Shown: positions 26,671 to 34,974, counted from the stretch's first letter. The stretch: 64,000 bases of DNA from an uncultured Alistipes sp. (GCA_900541585.1 UQKD01000015.1:23114-87113), one strand, 5' to 3'. The notes: generated by a model not told the origin, from the sequence alone. Numbers and translations: made by a program.

Positions 26671-26985
26671 ATGAACGTACAGATTCAATCCGTGAAATTC
26701 GACGCCGACAAACGGCTCGTCGAATTCGTGAATGCCAAAATGGCGAAGTTGGACCGCTTTGCGGAGCGCTCGACCGGAGCCGAGGTCATTCTCAAACTCG
26801 ATAAGGACCACGAAAAAGGAAACAAATTCGCAACCATCACGCTGCACATGCCCGGCGAGGATCTGGTGGCCTGCCACCAGTCGAAAGCCTTCGAGGAGTC
26901 GGTCGACGAAGCCATCGACGCCCTGAAACGCCAGCTGGACAAATTCAAGGCGAAATTCGAAAAACAAACCCCCACCAACCTTTAA
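26671..26985 (+). CDS. hpf: Ribosome hibernation-promoting factor (short form)
   Basis: 104-residue HPF/RaiA family protein. MNVQIQSVKFDADKRLVEFV starts the beta-alpha-beta fold. EVILKLDKDHEKGNKFATITLHMPG and DEAIDALKRQLDKFKAKFEK follow. There is no C-terminal dimerisation domain, so this is the short form. It binds the decoding centre of idle ribosomes. The xerC-hpf order is common in Bacteroidales. A terminator follows. Confidence 0.95.
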   Translation: MNVQIQSVKFDADKRLVEFVNAKMAKLDRFAERSTGAEVILKLDKDHEKGNKFATITLHMPGEDLVACHQSKAFEESVDEAIDALKRQLDKFKAKFEKQTPTNL

Positions 26986-27005
26986 TACCTTAACTAACCA
27001 ACGCC

Positions 27006-27045
27006 GCGACGGCCGCCTTATCGAAAGGCGGCCGTCGCATTTTTT
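27006..27045 (+). terminator. Rho-independent terminator after hpf
   Basis: Perfect 12-bp stem GCGACGGCCGCC / GGCGGCCGTCGC, 9-nt loop, then ATTTTTT. Confidence 0.92.
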
Positions 27046-27142
27046 CGGGAGCAGGACAAACGAAAGAAGAACCCGGTCCGAATACCCTGCCTACTCACCG
27101 CCCTGCTCCCTGCGGGCACTGAACCGGGTACCTGGTTTCAGA

Positions 27143-28732
27143 TCAATAAACCCACTCGAAATCGTCGACCTGCATCGTATTCGTCGAACAACCCGTCAGG
27201 TAGTCACCGCGCACGCTGGTCGCACACGAGATCACGAGCGAGAACTTATCGGCAGCCGGTTTTCCGGCTTTCTCCACATACCAATCGATCGGAAGCGTGG
27301 CCTCGATCCAGCCGGCAGCAGTCTGCGTAATGACCAGATCGCCGTAACCGAGAATCGCACCTTCGTCGACGCTCTTCATGGTCGCGGGATCCCACATGCC
27401 GGTAGGAGCCGTCATACCCGAAGTCACACCATGCTGGGCCGTCCAGTCGACGACGGCGACGAAAATGCGCGCGCGATCCTGCTTATCCTTGTAGGACGCT
27501 CCGTCGGGATCGTTCGAACCCACTTTGTCGATCTTGCCAACCTGCGCCTTATAGCGAACCTTTAGGGCGCGGGGACGCGCCGTCCAGGCATAAGGCTTAC
27601 CGAAATTGACCGTTCCGGAAAGGCCCGTGTAATTGAAATCGCCGGTGAACATATTCCCCGGGGCAAACACGAAGCCCATCACCATTTGCGCGGAAAGAAT
27701 CGCCGTCCCGGCCTCCGTTTCATCCTCCCGGCAAAGAGGCGTAAAGAGTTTAGGGGTTCCGTCCTCGTTGTATTGTTCGAGGAAAGCATTGTTGCCGCTG
27801 TCCCAAAGCTTTACGCCTTCGGGATTGGGATAAGTAATCGGATACTCACCGTTACTGGCATCGAGCCAGATTCTCTTCGACCAGCCCGACATGTCGCCGT
27901 TGGGAATCTTATCCCCGGCCGCCGTAGCGAACTCTTTGCTGGCGAGGGTCTCTCCGTCCTTTGCGACACGCACTTCGTAAGTCGTAGCGGCAAAAATACC
28001 CGTACCGGCCTGAATGCTGTGAATATCCAATTCGGCATCGTTCTTCGCCGAGGTCCAGACGGGAGCGAGGCTGTACTTCGCGCCTTCGACGAGCACGGCG
28101 TCGGTCCAGTCGGCGGCGCCCTTTACGCGATACTGCACGCTGCCGCCTTCGGGAACATTCGCAGCCGTAACGGTCGCGGTATTGGCCCACAGATCGGCAT
28201 CGTTGTTATAGGTCAGGGCCGCCTTGCCCGTCAGATGGCAGGTCAGGGTTTTGGTCGTGCTCTTACCCTTCGCATCAGTCACCTTCAGGATGAACTTATG
28301 ATCCGAAGTTTCATTGTAAATCTGCGCGATCATCGGAACAAGCGCCGAAATATCGAACGTCAGCGCCGTTTTGCCCGAAACTGCATCCCCGGAAGGGAAC
28401 CCGAGCGCGCCGAGCGCTTCGGCCATGCTGCCGGGATTCACGAGGTTCAACTCGGTCGCCAAGCCTACCGTAGCGAGCATTTCGGCCGTCAGAGCCGGAG
28501 AGTCGATCGTAACCGTAAAGCCCTCAATAGCACCGGGAGCCGTTACCGACACCTTGACCGACATCGGAGTCGTGATCTCCTGCGGCTGGTCGATGTCACC
28601 GCCGTCCAATGCAATGGTCGGAACAGCGGGGGGGGGTGTCTCATCGTCCGTGCCGTCATCCCCGCACGCCACGAAGAGGGCGGCCATCATGGCCATAGCC
28701 ATGGTCATAGACACTAATTTTTTCATAATCAT
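27143..28732 (-). CDS. Surface lipoprotein with C-terminal PCMD (DUF4493-like) domain
   Basis: 529 residues, start at 28732 or at the third codon (28726). Lipobox LFVAC at Cys23 is followed by an acidic linker (GDDGTDDE) suited to surface export, then P33-P-P coded by the C9 run at 28636-28628. The middle has Ig-like repeats (about 40-270). The C-terminal half, from IPNGDMSGW (about 293) to NTMQVDDFEWVY, matches the putative carbohydrate metabolism domain family of Bacteroidota lipoproteins, a jelly-roll thought to bind glycan. It stands alone with its own good promoter. A one-base slip in the C tract would abolish everything after residue 35. Confidence 0.88.
   Translation of the reverse strand: MIMKKLVSMTMAMAMMAALFVACGDDGTDDETPPPAVPTIALDGGDIDQPQEITTPMSVKVSVTAPGAIEGFTVTIDSPALTAEMLATVGLATELNLVNPGSMAEALGALGFPSGDAVSGKTALTFDISALVPMIAQIYNETSDHKFILKVTDAKGKSTTKTLTCHLTGKAALTYNNDADLWANTATVTAANVPEGGSVQYRVKGAADWTDAVLVEGAKYSLAPVWTSAKNDAELDIHSIQAGTGIFAATTYEVRVAKDGETLASKEFATAAGDKIPNGDMSGWSKRIWLDASNGEYPITYPNPEGVKLWDSGNNAFLEQYNEDGTPKLFTPLCREDETEAGTAILSAQMVMGFVFAPGNMFTGDFNYTGLSGTVNFGKPYAWTARPRALKVRYKAQVGKIDKVGSNDPDGASYKDKQDRARIFVAVVDWTAQHGVTSGMTAPTGMWDPATMKSVDEGAILGYGDLVITQTAAGWIEATLPIDWYVEKAGKPAADKFSLVISCATSVRGDYLTGCSTNTMQVDDFEWVY
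28628..28636 (+). repeat. G9 homopolymer (C9 in the coding strand) behind a lipobox
   Basis: Nine bases coding Pro33-Pro35, ten residues after the lipid-modified Cys. In frame as written. Confidence 0.9.
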
Positions 28733-28768
28733 ACTATTAAAATAAAAATTCTATTTGCAATTTTGAAG

Positions 28769-28800
28769 CAAAAATAGAGGACCGGTGCGACGGCGGCAAA
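28769..28800 (-). promoter_or_regulatory. Promoter of the PCMD lipoprotein gene
   Basis: On the minus strand TTTG (28800-28797), 20 nt, TATTTTTG (28776-28769). A perfect match to the Bacteroidota consensus, 37 nt before the start. Confidence 0.85.
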
Positions 28801-28940
28801 TTAATTCAATGAACCGCACAACAATCATCACCAACAGCGTTTTTTTAATAACGAACAGAATCGGCTCACTGAAGGAATATATCGGAAGGAGAGGAGGAGG
28901 CGCGAAAACGGTCGGGATCAATCCCGGACCGATCCCAAAC

Positions 28941-28969
28941 AAAAAACGGCCGCACTTGCGTACAGCCGT
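28941..28969 (-). terminator. Terminator after tRNA-Glu
   Basis: On the minus strand ACGGCTGTAC / GTGCGGCCGT (two G-T pairs), loop GCAA, then TTTTTT. Confidence 0.85.
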
Positions 28970-28974
28970 CGGTT

Positions 28975-29049
28975 TGGTAGTGGATAGGGGATTCGAACCC
29001 CTATGTCATGCGTGAGAGGCATGTATCCTAACCCTTAGATGAATCCACC
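28975..29049 (-). tRNA. tRNA-Glu (anticodon CUC)
   Basis: Cloverleaf read on the minus strand: acceptor GGTGGAT / ATCCACT (one G-T pair), anticodon loop CTCTCAC with anticodon CTC between catgc/gcatg, T arm GGGGTTCGAATCCCC, discriminator A and encoded CCA. Confidence 0.95.
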
Positions 29050-29066
29050 GGTTTGGTTTTGTGGTG

Positions 29067-29097
29067 CAAAGATAACGCCTTCTTTCGAAACTCCAAA
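29067..29097 (-). promoter_or_regulatory. Promoter of tRNA-Glu
   Basis: On the minus strand TTTG (29097-29094), 19 nt, TATCTTTG (29074-29067), 17 nt before the tRNA. Confidence 0.85.
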
Positions 29098-29129
29098 ATT
29101 TTCCGGCAAAAACTGTGATTTTTTTCTTT

Positions 29130-29164
29130 TTTGGACGCCGCAAATGCTTTTTGAGCTATCTTTA
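29130..29164 (+). promoter_or_regulatory. Promoter of the DUF3298 lipoprotein gene
   Basis: TTTG (29130-29133), 23 nt, TATCTTTA (29157-29164), 26 nt before the ATG. Confidence 0.6.
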
Positions 29165-29190
29165 CAGATAGACATAAAAACGTATTCGCC

Positions 29191-29934
29191 ATGAAATTCC
29201 GTACCCTCGCCCTCCTGGCCGCCGCACTGACGGCCGGGTCCTGCACGAAACGCCCCGTCCAGCCGCAGTTCACCGTCGTAAGCGCCGACTCGCTGGTCAG
29301 CGGAAACGGTTTCTCCTGCGGCTTCGAATACCGCTTCGCCTCGATCTCCAACGCCGAGGACTCCCCCGCCCTCGCAGCGATCGAACGGGCGAACATCGGC
29401 CGCTTCTTCGAACTGGAGAACTTCGAAGGGACGCCCCGGGAGGCTGCTTCGGCCGCGATCCGTCAGGTCACCAGCGACATGACGCCGCCCGAGAACGCAG
29501 CGGAAAGTAGCGCCCGCCCGGCATGGAAGGGCGAAATCTCGGCCGAATCCGAAGGGTCGGTCGTCGACACGCTCCTTTGCTACGTGATCACACGGTCGAG
29601 CTACACGGGCGGAGCGCACGGCATCTACGGTACGGAATGTTACAACTATTCGCTGGCAGGCGGTTACGAAATCACGACGGCCGACCTGTTCACCGAAGCG
29701 CAGCTGGAGCGGCTCAACCGGCTGATCCGCGAAGATATATGCAAACAGTACGGGGTCCGGAGCGACGAAGAGCTGGAGACGAAAGGATTTTTTCCGGAAT
29801 ACATCGGCGTAACGGAGAATTTCCTCGTCACACCCGAAGGCATTACGTTCTACTACAATCCTTACGACATCGGGTGTTACGCGCTCGGAAGCGTCGAGGT
29901 GAGCGTGAGCCGCGAGCAACTGGCCGGACTCTGA
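29191..29934 (+). CDS. DUF3298 (RsiV/PdaC-like) lipoprotein
   Basis: 247 residues with a lipobox (TAGSC, Cys at 18). The body has a DUF4163-like N-terminal part and a C-terminal DUF3298 core: TRSSYTGGAHGIYGTECYNYSLAGGYEITTADLF-like region (about 131-168), EGITFYYNPYDIGCYALGSVEVSVS near the end. This fold is shared by the lysozyme-binding anti-sigma factor RsiV and by PdaC-type proteins, so an envelope role (wall binding or lysozyme response) is plausible but unproven. It stands alone, with its own promoter and a bidirectional terminator. Confidence 0.88.
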   Translation: MKFRTLALLAAALTAGSCTKRPVQPQFTVVSADSLVSGNGFSCGFEYRFASISNAEDSPALAAIERANIGRFFELENFEGTPREAASAAIRQVTSDMTPPENAAESSARPAWKGEISAESEGSVVDTLLCYVITRSSYTGGAHGIYGTECYNYSLAGGYEITTADLFTEAQLERLNRLIREDICKQYGVRSDEELETKGFFPEYIGVTENFLVTPEGITFYYNPYDIGCYALGSVEVSVSREQLAGL

Positions 29935-29956
29935 CGTTCTCCCGCCCGGGAGGAAA

Positions 29957-30153
29957 AGAAAAAAGGTCCGAGTCTCACGACTAGGACCTTCTTTTTCGGC
30001 GGGGAACCACCCCCTCCGAAAATGAGGTTCAATCGGAGGTATTCGACCGCGGAACGAGTACCGCTCCTTTGGTCTTAGTAACGGACAATCCGTTACAACC
30101 TGCCGATTTCCTCAACCAACCTAAAACTACTAACCTAAATGAACCTTAAAACT
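29957..30153 (-). ncRNA. Candidate small RNA of about 200 nt
   Basis: A near-perfect promoter (30160-30191, minus strand) and a strong terminator (29959-29996) bracket about 195 nt with no reading frame. The RNA has an 8-bp hairpin GTAACGGA / TCCGTTAC (loop TTG) near the middle, TTGGTT/GACCAA around it and AGGTTCA / TGAACCT joining the 5' end to the 3' part, giving a rod-like fold. A competing hairpin CCTCCGA / TTCGGAGG overlaps the last pairing. This rod shape is compatible with 6S RNA, but I cannot assign a family. Start inferred from the -7 box. Confidence 0.6.
29959..29996. terminator. Bidirectional terminator, DUF3298 gene and small RNA
   Basis: AAGGTCC / GGACCTT stem with inner AGTC/GACT, loop TCAC. 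CTTTTT follows on the plus strand and TTTTTT on the minus strand. Confidence 0.88.
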
Positions 30154-30159
30154 TCACTG

Positions 30160-30191
30160 CAAAGATAAGGCGAAAAAACCATTCGCGCAAG
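30160..30191 (-). promoter_or_regulatory. Promoter of the candidate small RNA
   Basis: On the minus strand CTTG (30191-30188), 20 nt, TATCTTTG (30167-30160). It faces away from the glycosyltransferase gene. The stretch 30192-30393 is AT-rich and has no gene. Confidence 0.8.
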
Positions 30192-30393
30192 CTTTTATTA
30201 AAATAATTTTCAAATTTTTTGAGTTTTTTTAATATCACCAGCCGGAAAAAGCATCCATACATCTGAAAATAAGATATATAGCATACATACAAACAAGGCT
30301 GCAAAAAACTTTTCTCATTCGGCATGCAGTATCGGCCGAAAAGTGCATTTATATATAAAAAGAGCCATATGACGATCATAACGGATAAATTGC

Positions 30394-30401
30394 TACTTTT
30401 G
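30394..30401 (+). promoter_or_regulatory. -7 box for the GT2 gene
   Basis: TACTTTTG, 129 nt before the ATG at 30531. No clear -33 box. Confidence 0.5.
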
Positions 30402-30530
30402 CAAAATGATTTCAGCAACGTCATTTTCTTTTCAGCCAGAATCTCTCCGCTCAACACCCCGGCAGAGATTTTGTACACTCGCTATTGCCTATCCTCGAAC
30501 TCCTAACCTAACCAATAGTTTTACAGTACG

Positions 30531-31367
30531 ATGACAGTATCGTTGATCATTTCCACTTACAACTGGCCTCGGGCGCTTTACCTTTGCCTCGACAGCGTGA
30601 TGCAACAGACCGTCATGCCCTCCGAAATCCTGATTGCGGACGACGGATCGGGCATGAGCACCCGCGATGTCGTAAAGCACTTCGAGAACATCTCGCCGGT
30701 TCCCGTGCACCATATCTGGCATGAGGACCGAGGATTCCGGGTGGCAGCCATCCGCAACAAAGCCATTGCCGCCAGCCGTGGTGAATACATCATCCACGTC
30801 GACGGCGACCTGATCCTGCAGCGGAATTTCATCCAGGATCACATGATCTTCGCCCGGGAAGGATGCTACGTTTCAGGCTCCCGGGGCGTCATCACCGAGA
30901 TGCTGGCCCAGAAAGTGCTCAGCGGCGAGATCACCTCGCTCTCGGCCATGACCAAGGGCGTGCGCAACAGCAACAATGCCATGCGGATTCCGATCATGGC
31001 GGTTCTCTACCGGATGTTCGGGCCTACCCGGTCGCCGAGAAGCTGCAACCTGGCCATCTGGCGCAAGGACCTGATCCGCGTGAACGGTTACGACGAGAGT
31101 TTCGAAGGTTGGGGCTACGAAGATACCGAACTGGTACTGCGCCTGAACAACAGCGGCGTGGAACAACGCTGCATGAAGTTCCGGGGCATCGTGTTCCACA
31201 TCTACCATAAAGAGGCTTCCCGGGACAACAAATCCAAGAACGAACAGCGTTACAAAGACAGCATCCGCGAACACCGGACCCGCTGCGAGAAGGGACTCGA
31301 CCGGCATCTTACCCCGAAGATATCCTATGAGACCGGGGGGGGGTCAGCCGCCGTCGTCGGTGGCTGA
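30531..31367 (+). CDS. Family 2 glycosyltransferase with slippery 3' end
   Basis: Inverting GT-A sugar transferase of 278 residues. MTVSLIISTYNWPRALYLCLDSV opens the nucleotide-binding fold. ILIADDGSG (about 34), HVDGDLIL (DxD, about 88-94) and GWGYEDTELVLRL (C-terminal acidic ED motif, about 188) are in place. It probably adds a sugar to a surface polysaccharide or lipid-linked glycan. The last residues (T-G-G-G-S-A-A-V-V-G-G) come from a G9 run at 31335. With ten G the protein would instead gain about 20 residues rich in Arg, Leu and Phe (VSRRRRWLTRLF...), ending at 31415. That tail looks more like a natural membrane-binding C terminus than the present one. Confidence 0.9.
   Translation: MTVSLIISTYNWPRALYLCLDSVMQQTVMPSEILIADDGSGMSTRDVVKHFENISPVPVHHIWHEDRGFRVAAIRNKAIAASRGEYIIHVDGDLILQRNFIQDHMIFAREGCYVSGSRGVITEMLAQKVLSGEITSLSAMTKGVRNSNNAMRIPIMAVLYRMFGPTRSPRSCNLAIWRKDLIRVNGYDESFEGWGYEDTELVLRLNNSGVEQRCMKFRGIVFHIYHKEASRDNKSKNEQRYKDSIREHRTRCEKGLDRHLTPKISYETGGGSAAVVGG
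31335..31343 (+). repeat. G9 homopolymer near the end of the GT2 gene
   Basis: Nine bases. Eight, nine or ten give three different C termini. Confidence 0.9.
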
Positions 31368-31393
31368 CCCGGTTGTTCCAAATCCGCCACGCG

Positions 31394-32356
31394 CTACTTT
31401 TCGAACGATGACTTTTCGGGGAAACGGGTCTTGAGAAACGCCCGGACCCGAGTACGATCTTCCTCGGTCATGCGCGCGTCGTCGTTCAGGCAGAACAGCG
31501 ACGGGCTATACTTCTTCATAATAGATTCAAGATTCGGCAGATAAGCCGGGATACAGCGCGAGTCGCTGCCGCAACCCGAGCCGAAAGCCGCCCGAAGCAG
31601 CCGCAACGGGCTGTGCAGTTTGTTGAAGCGGGTCACCTTGCGCAACGAGGCGCGTCCGCGCGCCAACGCATAATAGAGCACCAAGGCACGCTGCCAGTCG
31701 TCGCGCGAGCGGAACCGGGCATGTTTCGTATGTTCCAATTCAGCTTGGAAGGTCTCGCAGCATTCGAGAAAATCGCTGCGGCGGTAAGCGTCGACATTAT
31801 GGTGGGGAGCCAGCGACGAGCACCTGCCGTAACGTGCCCGCACGAGATTCTGCATCCGGAGGATCGTATGGCAATAGATGTCGTCATCGTGCTTTTTCAA
31901 CGACTGGACCTTGAGCCGCACGATGGGGCGTCCCTGCCTGTCGAAGAAGAACCCGGGATCGACGAGACGGCTGAAAAACATGTCGTCGTTGGCATAGAGA
32001 AAATGCTCGGCCAGATCGGGAATCCGCGGCAGAAACAGTTCGATGGTGCACGAATTGAATACGGGAAGAATCTCCGCAGGCATGATTTCCCGGTGGGAAA
32101 CCACCCTCACGCGCGGGTTCGACGTATCGAGCCACGTGGGCGTCTGGTCGTCGGTCACAATGTAGACGCGACGTATCCACGGCGCATATTTCTCCACCGA
32201 GCGCAGTGAATAACGCAGTTCGTCGTTCTCGACGTAGCGGCACTCCCCCGCCACCTGGGGGTCCACCTGTCTGTCTGCCGGCAGAAATTCATTTTTCTTC
32301 GTCAACCACACGGGGTCGTTTCCATCGACCCAAAGGTATACCAGATCAATGTCCAT
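31394..32356 (-). CDS. Stealth-family sugar-phosphate transferase
   Basis: Predicted hexose-1-phosphate transferase for capsule-like polysaccharide, about 320 residues. The four Stealth regions appear in order: CR1 IDLVYLWVDGNDPVW (2-16), CR2 ENDELRYSLRSVEKYAPWIRR-like segment through HFLYANDDMFF (about 43-128), CR3 around APHHNVDAYRRSDF (about 183-196) and CR4 FCLNDDARMTEEDR (about 295). The start at 32356 (MDIDLVYL) is preferred. An ATG at 32365 adds three residues. Either way it overlaps the end of the upstream glycosyltransferase gene, so translation is probably coupled. Confidence 0.92.
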   Translation of the reverse strand: MDIDLVYLWVDGNDPVWLTKKNEFLPADRQVDPQVAGECRYVENDELRYSLRSVEKYAPWIRRVYIVTDDQTPTWLDTSNPRVRVVSHREIMPAEILPVFNSCTIELFLPRIPDLAEHFLYANDDMFFSRLVDPGFFFDRQGRPIVRLKVQSLKKHDDDIYCHTILRMQNLVRARYGRCSSLAPHHNVDAYRRSDFLECCETFQAELEHTKHARFRSRDDWQRALVLYYALARGRASLRKVTRFNKLHSPLRLLRAAFGSGCGSDSRCIPAYLPNLESIMKKYSPSLFCLNDDARMTEEDRTRVRAFLKTRFPEKSSFEK

Positions 32357-33239
32357 TGCATGCATGTTTATCGGTTACACGTTTCCGCCACACCGGAATC
32401 AAGTCGAACAACCGGCAGGTTTCCCAGCCGTCGCACTCCTTGATTTTCAGCCACGTAAGTCCCCAGCGGTCGAACGAACGGCGGGTGATGCGCCGGAACC
32501 GCGCGTCGAGGCGGATTCCGCGGGCGTCGACGTAGGCTACGAAGGCCTTGTGAGCCAGATATTTGTCCTGTTGCTTCTTCGGCGTCTGGCGGCTCTTGGT
32601 AATCGACGCCCCGTTAACCACATAGCGGTAAACGACGTCGGGAACCGTCACCAAAACGCCCCCTTCGCCCAGCAGGCGCATCGTATATTCCACATCCTCG
32701 TAGCAGACCCGCTCGCGAAAGCGCAGTCCCAGCCGCAGCAGCATCTCGCGCCGCAGAAGCTTGTTCATCACATAGAAATCGGGCGGACAGCGGCAGATGC
32801 GGAATTTCTCCTGCGTGTCGGCAACCACCTGCCGTTCCGTATAATGGATCGTCCACTTCGAGTAAGAGGGTCTGATCTTCAGCATCGAGGCGCAGGCGAT
32901 GTCGGCCTCTGCCTCCCGGGCCGCCTCGTACAGCCGCTCGCAGTAAGCCGGGTCGATCCAGTCGTCGGAATCCACGAAAAGGATGAATTCGCCCGTCGCG
33001 GCGTCGAATCCCCGGTTGCGGGCGCCGCCCAGGCCGCGGTTCTCCTGCGAAATGACCCGGATGCGACCGTCCTGCGCCGCATAGCGGTTCAGGATGTCGA
33101 TCGAACGGTCGGGACTTCCGTCGTCGACGCAGATAATCTCGATCCCGCGCAAGGTCTGCCCCGCCACGCTGTCCAGACAGCGAGCCAAAAACGGCTCGAC
33201 GTTGTAGACCGGAATGATAATGCTGACTTTCGGTTCCAT
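32346..33239 (-). CDS. Family 2 glycosyltransferase
   Basis: GT-A enzyme of 297 residues. PKVSIIIPVYNVEPFLARC at the start, EIICVDDGSPDRS (about 34-46), GARNRGFDAA and LFVDSDDWIDP (DxD, about 91-100) mark the donor site. The C-terminal part is basic and may sit on the membrane. It overlaps the Stealth gene downstream, and starts 3 nt behind the COG2509 flavoprotein gene. With the Stealth enzyme it probably builds a phosphodiester-linked surface glycan. Confidence 0.93.
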   Translation of the reverse strand: MEPKVSIIIPVYNVEPFLARCLDSVAGQTLRGIEIICVDDGSPDRSIDILNRYAAQDGRIRVISQENRGLGGARNRGFDAATGEFILFVDSDDWIDPAYCERLYEAAREAEADIACASMLKIRPSYSKWTIHYTERQVVADTQEKFRICRCPPDFYVMNKLLRREMLLRLGLRFRERVCYEDVEYTMRLLGEGGVLVTVPDVVYRYVVNGASITKSRQTPKKQQDKYLAHKAFVAYVDARGIRLDARFRRITRRSFDRWGLTWLKIKECDGWETCRLFDLIPVWRKRVTDKHACNGH

Positions 33240-33242
33240 CGG

Positions 33243-34796
33243 TTATCGAATATAGTTTTTTACCGCCTCGGCGATTCGTTCGCCGTCGAGCGCCGCAGAA
33301 ATGATGCCGCCGGCGTAACCGGCCCCCTCTCCTGCGGGAAACAAACCGCTCGTTTCGGGATGCATCAGCGTCCCAGGATCGCGCGGCACGCGCACGGGCG
33401 TCGAGGTGCGCGACTCCACGCCCACAACCACCGCTTCGTTAGTCAGGTATCCGCGCATCCGGCGGCCGAAGGTCGCGATACCCTGCCGCAGTCCCTGTGC
33501 GATGAAGCCGGGCATCCACTCGTCCAGACGCGACGGCGTGATGCCGGGAATGTACGACGTTCGGGGCAGCGACCCGCTGGCACGTCCCGCCACGAAATCG
33601 GCGACCCGCTGTGCCGGGGCGATCTGATGCTCCCCGCCCCGCTCCCGCGCCAGTTCCTCGAACCGCTGCTGGAATTTCAGCCCCGCCAGCTCGCCCCATT
33701 CGGCACGCAGATGTTCGAAATCCGCAAGCCGAACCTCCGTGACCAGCCCCGAATTGGCATAGGGCGACGTACGGCCGCTGGGCGACATGCCGTTGACCAC
33801 CGACTCCGCGGCATCGGTCATGGCCGGGACGATGAACCCGCCCGGGCACATGCAGAACGAGTAGACCCCGCGGCCGTTTTCCTGGCTCACGAGCGAATAG
33901 GAGGCCGCCGGAAGGTATTCCCCGCGCGTCTCGCAATGGTATTGGATCGAGTCGATCAGCGCCTGCGGATGCTCGATGCGCACCCCCATCGCAAAGGGCT
34001 TGGCCTCGACGCGCACGCCGCGGCGGTGGAGCAGTTCGTAAATGTCGCGCGCCGAATGGCCCGTAGCCAGCACGACGGCGGCTCCTTCGATCAGTTCGTC
34101 GCCGCACCATACGCCTTTTATCCGGTCGCCTTCGATTTTCAAATCGGTGACGCGGCTTTCGAAGCGGAACACACCGCCGGCCCCGACGATCGTCTGCCGG
34201 ATACGCTGCATGATGCCCGGCAGCTTGTCGGTTCCGATGTGGGGATGGGCTTCGAAGAGGATTTCGGGCGTCGCGCCGTGAAACACCAGCGTCTGCAACG
34301 CCTTGTTGTAGTCGCCGCGTTTCTTGCTGCGGGTGAATAGCTTACCGTCGGAGAAGGTCCCGGCTCCGCCTTCGCCGAAGGCGTAGTTCGAGTCGGGGTT
34401 CACGGCGCCGTTGCGGTTTATCTGCGCGATGTCGCGTTTGCGGGCCGAAACGTCGCGCCCGCGCTCCAGGATCACGGGCCGCAGGCCCAGTTCGATCAGC
34501 CGCAGCGCCGCGAACAGCCCCGCAGGTCCCGATCCCACGACCACGACCTCCGTACGCCCTTCGACCGACGGATAATCGAAATGCACCGGCGCGGGTTTCG
34601 GCTCGCGGTCGGCGTACACTTCGAGCGTCAGGTTCACCTTCACCTGCCGCTGCCGGGCGTCGATCGACCGTTTCACGACCCGCACCAACGCAATATCGGC
34701 CTCGCCGACACCCAGGCGCCGTGCCGCCTGCGAGGTGTAAAACGTCGCATCGGCAGCCTGCTTCGGCGTGAGTACAAGGGTAATATGCTGCGGCAT
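33243..34796 (-). CDS. FAD-dependent dehydrogenase (COG2509 family)
   Basis: 517 residues from the ATG at 34796 (MPQHITLVLTP). The longer frame to 34826 has no extra domain. An N-terminal ACT-like part (about 1-80) precedes the FAD-binding GxGxxG in VVVVGSGPAGLFAAL (about 84-98) and the acidic ribose-binding end in VILERG. FGEGGAGTFSDGKL (about 140) and ATGHSARDIYELL (about 245) are typical. The C terminus has LFPAGEGAGYAGGI, which closes the FAD site. These proteins are widely conserved flavoproteins without a settled reaction. Its link with the glycosyltransferases downstream may only be transcriptional. Confidence 0.9.
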   Translation of the reverse strand: MPQHITLVLTPKQAADATFYTSQAARRLGVGEADIALVRVVKRSIDARQRQVKVNLTLEVYADREPKPAPVHFDYPSVEGRTEVVVVGSGPAGLFAALRLIELGLRPVILERGRDVSARKRDIAQINRNGAVNPDSNYAFGEGGAGTFSDGKLFTRSKKRGDYNKALQTLVFHGATPEILFEAHPHIGTDKLPGIMQRIRQTIVGAGGVFRFESRVTDLKIEGDRIKGVWCGDELIEGAAVVLATGHSARDIYELLHRRGVRVEAKPFAMGVRIEHPQALIDSIQYHCETRGEYLPAASYSLVSQENGRGVYSFCMCPGGFIVPAMTDAAESVVNGMSPSGRTSPYANSGLVTEVRLADFEHLRAEWGELAGLKFQQRFEELARERGGEHQIAPAQRVADFVAGRASGSLPRTSYIPGITPSRLDEWMPGFIAQGLRQGIATFGRRMRGYLTNEAVVVGVESRTSTPVRVPRDPGTLMHPETSGLFPAGEGAGYAGGIISAALDGERIAEAVKNYIR

Positions 34797-34852
34797 GTCC
34801 AAAAAATTACTTACAAAAGTAACCAAAAAAGCCGGATAATGGCCCGTGCCGG

Positions 34853-34882
34853 TTGTGTTTTGTGAATTTTTATCTACCTTTG
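34853..34882 (+). promoter_or_regulatory. Promoter of tRNA-Leu
   Basis: TTG (34853-34855), 19 nt, TACCTTTG (34875-34882), 10 nt before the tRNA. Confidence 0.8.
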
Positions 34883-34892
34883 TCCTACCGAT

Positions 34893-34974
34893 GCGGATAT
34901 GGTGTAATTGGTAGCCACGTCAGACTTAGGATCTGATGCCTTACGGCGTGGGGGTTCGAGTCCCTTTATCCGCA
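34893..34974 (+). tRNA. tRNA-Leu (anticodon UAG)
   Basis: Acceptor GCGGATA / TATCCGC, anticodon loop CTTAGGA with TAG between TCAGA/TCTGA, a long variable arm (TGCCTTACGGCGT) as expected for Leu, T arm GGGGTTCGAGTCCCT with discriminator A. CCA is not encoded. Confidence 0.95.

Noticed and set aside
28785..29015. 76-residue frame upstream of tRNA-Glu
   Set aside because: It overlaps the tRNA terminator and part of the tRNA, and the protein has no features. Treated as noncoding.
29957..30153. Firm assignment of the small RNA as 6S RNA
   Set aside because: The rod-like pairing is suggestive, but no conserved element could be checked by eye. Left as an unassigned RNA.
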